The notes beneath the pieces are model-generated. The model saw only the letters and a list, made by a program, of their open reading frames with translations. It was not told where the DNA came from and did no database searches. Positions 1-5,594 of a stretch of DNA of 8,731 nucleotides are shown here, one piece after another. A program made the position numbers and the translations under genes. Source of the stretch: an uncultured Chitinophagaceae bacterium (GTDB lineage: Bacteria > Bacteroidota > Bacteroidia > Chitinophagales > Chitinophagaceae); contig CAMPGG010000133.1 in the NCBI GenBank assembly GCA_946885335.1, positions 1 through 8,731 of the forward strand, in the 5' to 3' direction. Position 1 is the stretch's first letter; each line of letters starts with the position of its first letter.

Positions 1-34
1 ATATTAAATTAAAACCTTTTTTTTTTTATTTTTT

Positions 35-62
35 AATTGCCCATACATGGGCAATTTTTTTT
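35..62 (+). terminator. Rho-independent terminator of an upstream plus-strand gene
   Basis: A perfect 8-bp stem, AATTGCCC (35-42) with GGGCAATT (49-56), closes a 6-base loop and runs straight into eight T residues (55-62, the first two shared with the stem). On the minus strand the hairpin would be followed by A residues rather than U, so it works only in the plus direction. It therefore ends a transcript coming from a plus-strand gene left of the window. A further T11-A-T6 tract (17-34) lies just before the stem. Confidence 0.75.
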
Positions 63-249
63 GCACCTATTTTTTTTTGTTGACTTTCCGGTTTTCATAG
101 CATTATTACCATTCGTCATTCAATCAGGCATTTTCAGATAAATTATGATTTTCTGTGCAAGCATCCATGATACTTTTATCTACGAAAGTTCTGGTATTTT
201 ATGAATGAGCTGTAACATAATTACAATTTCATTCGTCAAAAGGAACTGA
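63..249 (+). promoter_or_regulatory. Leader and likely promoter region of the DUF5916 gene
   Basis: This 187-bp non-coding stretch separates the left terminator from the first gene, so it should hold that gene's promoter. No perfect Bacteroidota promoter is visible. Two weak candidates exist: TTTG at 76-79 followed 18 bases later by TAGCATTA (98-105), and TACTTTTA at 171-178, which matches the TAnnTTTG box in all but its last base but lacks a good -33 element. An AGGAA at 241-245 lies 4 bases before the ATG at 250 and may aid initiation, although this phylum relies little on Shine-Dalgarno pairing. The exact promoter is not resolved. Confidence 0.3.
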
Positions 250-2748
250 ATGAAACCAACTATAATGAAGAAAATTGGATTAACGATTGTAACTGTTTGT
301 TTTTTAACTGGCTTATTTGCTCAACCCCCCGCTGCTCAAACCCGCCACCTGCCTGCAAAGCGAACAATTCAACCGGTAAAAATAGATGGCTTGATAAATG
401 AAGATGCATGGAAAGATGCCGCAGAAATTTCTGATTTTACGGAGTTTCGACCTAAGGTAGGTGCTAAAGAAAATGAAGAATCAAAAACGATTGCCTATTT
501 AATGTATGCCAGTGATGGTTTTTATTTTGGCGGACATTGTTACGAACGCACCAGGGATAGTATTACTGCCGAATTAAAAGGCCGTGATGGATTTGGTAAT
601 AATGATTTTGTTGGATTGATCATTGATACATATAAAGACCACCTGAATGGTTTTGAATATTTTGTTACACCACTTGGAGAGCAATGGGATTCAAAAGTTT
701 CGCCTGGAAACAGCGATAATGGTGGAGAAGATTTTACCTGGAATGCAGTTTGGGAAAGTGCAACTGTGATACATGATAATGGATGGAGCTTTGAAATGTT
801 CATTCCATATTCTGCTATTCGTTTTGCAAAAAATGATGTGCAGGATTGGGGTTTAAATATTACCCGTCGTCGCCAAAAAACCGGTCAGCAGTATATGTGG
901 AATGCCATTGATCCGAATAAAAATGGATTCTTAACACAGGAAGGTTACTGGACCGGTATTACTAATATTAAACCACCACTGCGTTTGCAGTTTTCACCCT
1001 ATTTTTCTGTTTATGCCAATCATTATCCTTTAAATCAGCCGGGCGAAAAAAATTTAAAGGGACAGGTGAATGGTGGCCTCGATCTGAAATATGGAATCAA
1101 CCAGGCATTCACGTTAGATGCAACATTGATCCCGGATTTTGGCCAGGTGCAGAGTGATAACCAGGTGTTGAACCTGACACCTTTTGAAGTGCAGTTTAAT
1201 GAGAACCGTGCTTTCTTTACAGAGGGCACAGAACTTTTTGGCAAAGGCAATCTTTTTTATTCCCGCCGCATTGGTGGTCAGCCTTTGCGATTATATGATG
1301 TATATAATCAATTGGGAGCGGATGAGAAGGTTCTTAAGAATCCTACAGAATCTAAATTGATCAATGCATCAAAAATTTCTGGTCGTACAGAAAATGGTTT
1401 GGGTATTGGCATTTTAAATGCCATCACCAAGCCGCAATATGCAATTATCGAAAACACGGCAAACAAAACAGAAAGACAAATTGAAACCGATCCTTTAACC
1501 AATTATAATATCCTGGTATTGGATCAAACCTTAAAACATAATTCAAGCGTATCCTTTATAAATACAAATGTTTGGCGCAGCGGGCACGACTACGATGCAA
1601 ACGTCAGTGCGGTGCTTTTCGATTTCAATGATAAGAAAAACACTTACAATATTGGAGGAAAAGCGGCCGTATCGCATCTTACCGGGTTTCCACAGGCCGA
1701 TAATAGTATTACCGGTTACAGTCATAACGTTTACATGGGTAAAACCAGTGGTAAATTCAACTTCAGGATTTACCAGGATTTAACCGATAAAAAATACAAT
1801 CACCGCGACCTTGGCTATTTCACCAATAATAATTTTATAGATCATGGCGGGTTTTTTGGTCTCAACCTCCTTGAGCCAAAGGGCTGGTATAATCGTATAT
1901 CCATGAACGTGAATGGCAGCGTAAGTAAATTATTTAAACCTTTTGATGGCATTGAACAAACCTTCCAGCGGGCATCTGTTAATTATAATTTGAACATACA
2001 AGCTAAAACGCTTTGGTGGTATGGTGCTTATGTTGGATATGATTTTAAGTCAAATGATTTTTATGAACCACGGAGTGAAGGTAAATTTTTTCGCAAAGGT
2101 TCCAGTTTAGCTGTAGGCACCTGGGTTGAAAGCAATTTTGCAAAAAAATATTTCTTTTTTACCGAAGCTTTTGCCAGGCGTTCCTTTAATTTTTACAACC
2201 AGTTTGGTATTGATTTTACTTTTGGTCAGACTTACCGCTTCAACAGCCGCTTTTCAGTAAGTCATCGCTTAAATCTGCGTCCGAGGTATAATAATATCGG
2301 TTATGCATCTGCGTCAGGTGCTGAAACAATTTTTTCCAAACGCAGAATCAATACTACAGAAAGCACATTTGATCTGAAATATAACTTCAATAACAAAATG
2401 GGTATAACCTTCCGCAGCAGGCATTACATGAGCACGGTAGCGAACAGGGAATTTTTTACACTGCTGCAGGATGGAAACCTGGCGGAGAATAACACCTTCA
2501 ACCAGCCGGTAGACAGGAATGTTAACTTCTTTAATATTGATATGGTTTATACCTGGCAATTTGCCCCCGGCAGTTTTATCAATGTTGTTTGGAAAAATGC
2601 AATCGTAGACCAGGGGAATGCAGTGGAAGAAAATTATTTTAAAAACCTGGGACAAACATTGGATGCGGATCAGAATAATAATCTTTCATTCAAGATCATT
2701 TATTTCCTGGATTATTTGAAACTGAAGAAGGTTAAAAGTAAAGGGTAA
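250..2748 (+). CDS. DUF5916 outer-membrane protein with CBM9-like N-terminal domain
   Basis: An 832-residue exported protein of unknown function. Residues 1-24 form a signal peptide: a Lys pair, a hydrophobic run and a probable cut after LFA before QPP. The ATG at 265 (Met6) would give a more compact signal peptide, so either start is possible. Residues about 38-235 resemble a family 9 carbohydrate-binding-like domain (start VKIDGLINEDAW, end near the Tyr-Trp-Thr-Gly segment at 233-236). From about 245 the sequence has alternating aromatic strands typical of an outer-membrane barrel. It includes the family hallmark at 294-330: IPDFGQVQSDNQ, then LTPFEVQFNENRAFFTEG, then LF. Length fits the family. 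The ligand is unknown; the CBM9-like fold suggests, but does not prove, glycan contact. It stands alone and converges with the acyltransferase gene. Confidence 0.88.
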   Translation: MKPTIMKKIGLTIVTVCFLTGLFAQPPAAQTRHLPAKRTIQPVKIDGLINEDAWKDAAEISDFTEFRPKVGAKENEESKTIAYLMYASDGFYFGGHCYERTRDSITAELKGRDGFGNNDFVGLIIDTYKDHLNGFEYFVTPLGEQWDSKVSPGNSDNGGEDFTWNAVWESATVIHDNGWSFEMFIPYSAIRFAKNDVQDWGLNITRRRQKTGQQYMWNAIDPNKNGFLTQEGYWTGITNIKPPLRLQFSPYFSVYANHYPLNQPGEKNLKGQVNGGLDLKYGINQAFTLDATLIPDFGQVQSDNQVLNLTPFEVQFNENRAFFTEGTELFGKGNLFYSRRIGGQPLRLYDVYNQLGADEKVLKNPTESKLINASKISGRTENGLGIGILNAITKPQYAIIENTANKTERQIETDPLTNYNILVLDQTLKHNSSVSFINTNVWRSGHDYDANVSAVLFDFNDKKNTYNIGGKAAVSHLTGFPQADNSITGYSHNVYMGKTSGKFNFRIYQDLTDKKYNHRDLGYFTNNNFIDHGGFFGLNLLEPKGWYNRISMNVNGSVSKLFKPFDGIEQTFQRASVNYNLNIQAKTLWWYGAYVGYDFKSNDFYEPRSEGKFFRKGSSLAVGTWVESNFAKKYFFFTEAFARRSFNFYNQFGIDFTFGQTYRFNSRFSVSHRLNLRPRYNNIGYASASGAETIFSKRRINTTESTFDLKYNFNNKMGITFRSRHYMSTVANREFFTLLQDGNLAENNTFNQPVDRNVNFFNIDMVYTWQFAPGSFINVVWKNAIVDQGNAVEENYFKNLGQTLDADQNNNLSFKIIYFLDYLKLKKVKSKG

Positions 2749-2771
2749 GATTGAGACTAGGCTAAGGTAAT

Positions 2772-2864
2772 GAGTGAGTTTAAGGTTAGTCTGAGAAGAA
2801 AGGGCTTGTGAATTTTAAAACACGAAACACTAAACTCTAAACCCTAAACTTTAAATTCTCACTT
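2772..2864. repeat. Imperfect inverted repeat between convergent genes
   Basis: The left arm GAGTGAGTTTAAGGTTAG (2772-2789) is largely complementary to 2844-2864; a few extra bases in the right arm would bulge out. GAGAAG (2793-2798) can also pair with CTTCTC (2862-2867). The right arm overlaps the stop codon and last codons of the acyltransferase gene. It lies between convergent genes and could fold in either transcript, so it may help end transcription. No U tract follows, so a standard intrinsic terminator is not supported. Confidence 0.35.
2817..2858. repeat. Six tandem 7-bp quasi-repeats (NAAACNC type)
   Basis: Six in-phase heptamers can be read on the plus strand: AAAACAC, GAAACAC, TAAACTC, TAAACCC, TAAACTT and TAAATTC. 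The AAA core (positions 2-4) is kept in all units, C at position 5 in five of six, and C at position 7 in five of six. The array fills the spacer up to the 3' end of the acyltransferase gene and supplies its stop codon (2851-2853, minus strand) and last isoleucine codon. An 11-base match to the spacer near 5504 suggests a scattered family of such elements. Confidence 0.7.
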
Positions 2865-3729
2865 CTCCATATTCATCCTTCCAATCCCATTTCCACCGCC
2901 GGTGGCTCCAAAGCCAAACGGAAGGATGTTCGCGGATAACTTCTTCCAGGTAACGGACATAAGTACCTGTAATTTCACCAACTTTTGTTTCTTTAGGTTC
3001 TTCGTAAGCCAGCTTAAAATGGACCCGGTAATATCCTCTTTTTTCTTTTAGAAAATGACAGAACACCACCGGTATATTCCCCCGCCGGGCGCCGCTTTCA
3101 GGCGCTTTGACAAAAGGCGCAGGCTTTCCTAAAAAATGAAACCACATGGCATTACGTGGATCACCGGGATTTTGGTCAGCCACCAAAGCCAGGGCATAAA
3201 TCGTATTTCTATGAGGTAAAATAGCATTGCGCATATCCGTAGCCGGCAGTAATACTGCTCCTGTTTTTGACCGGAAATTTTTAAAGATGCGGTCAAAATG
3301 TTTATTGGCTATCGGCATATAAACCGTTAAAAGCGTATGAGGGATATTCAACGGAATGCCCAGGTTGGCATATTCCCAGTTAAAGTTATGACTGCTGTGT
3401 ATCTGGCATTTTTTTCCTTTCTCGTATAAATAGGTAAAAACAGAAAAATCACCGTAAAAATGTTCACGAACAAATTTTTCATCGGCACTGATCAACTTGA
3501 TCGTTTCAATAAATGAATCGCAAAAATTATGGTAGAATGCTTTAGCGATCTGCTTTCTTTCTTCAACTGATTTTTCCGGGAAAGCCTGTGCAAGATTGTT
3601 AGCAACCACCTTGCGGCGATAACCTAAAATGTAATAAATAAACAGGTAAGCAAGATCAGCTATCCCATACAGGATGCCCATTGGTAGCAGGGATGCAGTA
3701 TATAAAAGCCCATAAATAATTCGATACAT
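2851..3729 (-). CDS. LpxL/HtrB-family lysophospholipid or lipid A acyltransferase
   Basis: A 292-residue acyltransferase of the LpxL/HtrB family, which transfers a fatty acyl chain to lipid A precursors or related lipids at the inner face of the cytoplasmic membrane. Residues 1-36 form a hydrophobic N-terminal anchor. The catalytic HX4E motif is His114 to Glu119 (HNFNWE). A DQNPG segment at 185-189 and the C-terminal HPSVWLWSHRRWKW (268-281) match the family's conserved blocks. Length is usual for the Bacteroidota form. The ATG at 3729 starts directly on the membrane segment. It lies 103 bp downstream of nadB on the same strand, with hairpins between, so co-transcription is uncertain. The acyl donor and true acceptor cannot be read from the sequence, so I give no gene symbol. 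Confidence 0.86.
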   Translation of the reverse strand: MYRIIYGLLYTASLLPMGILYGIADLAYLFIYYILGYRRKVVANNLAQAFPEKSVEERKQIAKAFYHNFCDSFIETIKLISADEKFVREHFYGDFSVFTYLYEKGKKCQIHSSHNFNWEYANLGIPLNIPHTLLTVYMPIANKHFDRIFKNFRSKTGAVLLPATDMRNAILPHRNTIYALALVADQNPGDPRNAMWFHFLGKPAPFVKAPESGARRGNIPVVFCHFLKEKRGYYRVHFKLAYEEPKETKVGEITGTYVRYLEEVIREHPSVWLWSHRRWKWDWKDEYGEVRI

Positions 3730-3750
3730 TCATTCCGTTTTTATATTTCT

Positions 3751-3780
3751 TCATTTGTTCTTTTAAACAAAAACAAATGA
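3751..3780. promoter_or_regulatory. AT-rich dyad ahead of the acyltransferase gene
   Basis: A perfect 9-bp inverted repeat, TCATTTGTT (3751-3759) and AACAAATGA (3772-3780), is separated by 12 bases. Its near edge is 21 bp upstream of the acyltransferase ATG. No U tract follows in either direction, so it is a poor terminator. It could be an operator or a leader hairpin. No TAnnTTTG box is visible in this spacer. Confidence 0.3.
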
Positions 3781-3791
3781 TTGTCTAAAGG

Positions 3792-3834
3792 GGATGCTTA
3801 ACCGAAAATGCTTTCAGGTAAGCAACCTTTTTTT
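3792..3834 (+). terminator. Strong hairpin with T7 tract just beyond nadB, opposite to the gene
   Basis: A long stem can be drawn: GG, TGCTTA, CC and GAAA (3792-3807) pair with TTTC, GG, TAAGCA and CC (3812-3827), with a 4-base loop ATGC, one mismatch and two bulged A bases. Seven T residues (3828-3834) follow on the plus strand and run into the nadB stop codon. It therefore looks like an intrinsic terminator for plus-strand transcription, although no plus-strand gene is present here. For nadB mRNA it would be a 3' hairpin without a U tract, perhaps an RNA end protector. Confidence 0.45.
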
Positions 3835-5431
3835 ATAATACAATATTCTGCACCAATGCGCTTTTACCGGGATAGTCCGTATTAAAATGCAGGCCCCTGC
3901 TTTCTTTTCGCAGGGTGGCGCCTTTCACTACCAGGTATCCGACGGTAATTAAATTTCTTAATTCAAGCAATTGCGGTGACAGGGTGGAGGATTGGTAAAG
4001 TTGCTGCGTTTCTTCAAACAATAAATCAAGTCTTCTCATGGCTCTTTGTAAACGTACATCATTACGAACAATTCCTACATAATCACTCATCACCATCTGC
4101 ACTTCTTTTAAACTTTGGGTAATCAGGATCATCTCTTTGGGTTCAGAGGTTCCCTGCGCATTCCAGTCCGGGATCAATTCATTAAATTGAATATCGGCAA
4201 TTGTATTGGTTGCATCAATAAAACAACGGTGAGCAAAAACAAGTGCTTCCAGCAATGAATTACTCGCCAGCCTGTTTGCTCCATGTAAACCGGTACTGGC
4301 ACATTCGCCACAGGCATATAAATGCTGAATGGAAGTTCGTCCCCATTCATCTGTTTTAATGCCGCCACAACTATAATGCGCAGCGGGTGCAACAGGGATC
4401 ATTTGTTTGGTGATATCTATCCCGATGGATAAACATTTTGAATAAATATTCGGAAAATGTTCAACGAATTTTTCTTTATCAAAATGCCGGCAATCTAAAT
4501 ACACATGTTCCGTACCATTGCGTTTCATTTCGCTGTCAATAGCGCGGGCCACAATATCTCTTGGTGCAAGATCTTTTCTTTTATCATAACGTTCCATAAA
4601 AGCCTCGCCATGAATATTGCGTAAAATACCACCATCACCGCGAACGGCTTCCGTAATTAAAAATGCCTGTCCGCGGTTGCCGGGTTCAAACAAAGCCGTT
4701 GGGTGAAACTGGATGAACTCCATATTTTCAACTTTTCCTTTGGCCCTGTAAAACATAGCAACCCCATCACCGGTTGCAATTGCAGGATTGGTTGTTGTAC
4801 GATATGCCTGCCCATTTCCCCCTGTTGCAAGCATGGTGATTTTTGCCATTATTTTTTCAATCTGGTTGCTGCGCAGATTTAAAACATACACACCGAAACA
4901 TTCTATATTGGTAGTGGATTTTGTAACCAGGTAACCCAGGTGGTGTTGGGTGATGATATCAACAACAAAACAGTGATTAAGTAATTCTATATTGGGAGCA
5001 TTTTCTATTGCTTTCAGTAAAGCTCTTTCAATTTCTTTTCCTGTTACATCTTTGTGATGCATGATACGGTTTTCAGAATGTCCGCCTTCTTTTCCTCTTT
5101 TATAATCACCTTCTGCATCTTTATCAAAGTCGGCGCCCCAGGCAATAATTTCATTGACTCGTGCAGGACCTTCCGTAACAACGATCTCCACAACTTTCTC
5201 ATTGCATAGTCCGTCACCTGAGATCAGCGTGTCTTCAATATGTTTGTCAAAACTGTCGTTCTCTAAATCATTGACAACCGCAATGCCGCCCTGGGCATAC
5301 TTTGTATTGGTTTCATCCGCAGTGGTTTTGGTAATGATGGTCACCTTTTTATCGGGACATTTTTCCGCTACTTTTAATGCATATGTTATACCGGCAATCC
5401 CTGAACCAATAACCAAAAAATCTGTTTGCAT
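3833..5431 (-). CDS. nadB: L-aspartate oxidase (NadB)
   Basis: NadB oxidises L-aspartate to iminoaspartate with FAD in the cytoplasm; NadA then uses iminoaspartate to make quinolinate, the first committed intermediate of NAD synthesis. The 532 residues match the usual length. The FAD-binding GSGIAG is at 9-14, followed by KYAQGGIA (44-51). Residues matching known E. coli active-site positions are present: Glu120 (GGHSENR), His243 (QFHPTAL), Arg291 (APRDIVARA), His352 (AAHYSCGG) and Arg387 (GANRLASNS). The C-terminal FAD motif GECASTGLHGANRLASNSLL (376-395) is intact, and a helical domain follows. Spacing of these motifs argues for NadB over succinate dehydrogenase or fumarate reductase flavoproteins, and no such subunits lie nearby. 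nadA and nadC are not in the window. A TAATTTTG box lies 40-47 bp upstream of the start. Confidence 0.97.
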   Translation of the reverse strand: MQTDFLVIGSGIAGITYALKVAEKCPDKKVTIITKTTADETNTKYAQGGIAVVNDLENDSFDKHIEDTLISGDGLCNEKVVEIVVTEGPARVNEIIAWGADFDKDAEGDYKRGKEGGHSENRIMHHKDVTGKEIERALLKAIENAPNIELLNHCFVVDIITQHHLGYLVTKSTTNIECFGVYVLNLRSNQIEKIMAKITMLATGGNGQAYRTTTNPAIATGDGVAMFYRAKGKVENMEFIQFHPTALFEPGNRGQAFLITEAVRGDGGILRNIHGEAFMERYDKRKDLAPRDIVARAIDSEMKRNGTEHVYLDCRHFDKEKFVEHFPNIYSKCLSIGIDITKQMIPVAPAAHYSCGGIKTDEWGRTSIQHLYACGECASTGLHGANRLASNSLLEALVFAHRCFIDATNTIADIQFNELIPDWNAQGTSEPKEMILITQSLKEVQMVMSDYVGIVRNDVRLQRAMRRLDLLFEETQQLYQSSTLSPQLLELRNLITVGYLVVKGATLRKESRGLHFNTDYPGKSALVQNIVL

Positions 5432-5470
5432 GTAACTGAATTGGTAAAATAATTTTTATTGAAACAGGAG

Positions 5471-5478
5471 CAAAATTA
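5471..5478 (-). promoter_or_regulatory. Candidate -7 box for nadB (TAATTTTG)
   Basis: Read on the minus strand this is TAATTTTG, a full match to the Bacteroidota -7 consensus TAnnTTTG. It would place the transcription start a few bases downstream and give a short leader of about 35 bases. No TTG or TTTG is found at the usual -33 distance, so the promoter is plausible but incomplete. Confidence 0.35.
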
Positions 5479-5490
5479 GGCAGAATGTAG

Positions 5491-5559
5491 TTTAGTGGTG
5501 ATTGTTTAGTGTTTAGATGAAAAACAGCCTAATTCCAAATACCTGATTCCAAATTCCTT
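5491..5559. repeat. Period-7 quasi-repeats in the ispG-nadB spacer
   Basis: TTTAGTG occurs at 5491-5497 and 5505-5511, with TTTAGAT at 5512-5518, all in the same 7-base phase. Further along, ATTCCAA occurs at 5532-5538 and 5546-5552, followed by ATTCCTT (5553-5559), again spaced by multiples of seven. GTTTAGTGTTT (5504-5514) is the exact reverse complement of AAACACTAAAC at 2825-2835, linking the two spacers. Confidence 0.55.
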
Positions 5560-5570
5560 CCTAACACCTT

Positions 5571-5594
5571 TCAACTTTTCAACAAATCAACTGA
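5571..5594. repeat. Three tandem 8-bp units TCAACNNN abutting the ispG stop
   Basis: TCAACTTT (5571-5578), TCAACAAA (5579-5586) and TCAACTGA (5587-5594) form three in-phase octamers on the plus strand. The next bases, TCAGCC, begin with the complement of the ispG stop codon (5595-5597), so the repeat ends exactly at the coding boundary. Confidence 0.5.

Noticed and set aside
80..108. TTGACT with TTATTA at 17-bp spacing, resembling a sigma-70 promoter of the E. coli type.
   Set aside because: The phylum implied by the genes uses a different -33/-7 consensus, and the region is so T-rich that such matches are expected by chance.
2314..2655. A 113-codon minus-strand open frame inside the DUF5916 gene.
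   Set aside because: It is fully antisense to a gene with strong family motifs, and its translation shows no recognisable domain.
2831..2851. The TAAACCC-like units could suggest a eukaryotic (plant-type) telomere or contamination.
   Set aside because: Only one unit matches the plant repeat exactly, the array is short and degenerate, and it sits between two clearly bacterial genes.
5154..5435. A 93-codon plus-strand open frame over the 5' part of nadB.
   Set aside because: The opposite strand encodes the conserved FAD-binding region of NadB; the plus-strand product is low-complexity and matches nothing I recognise.
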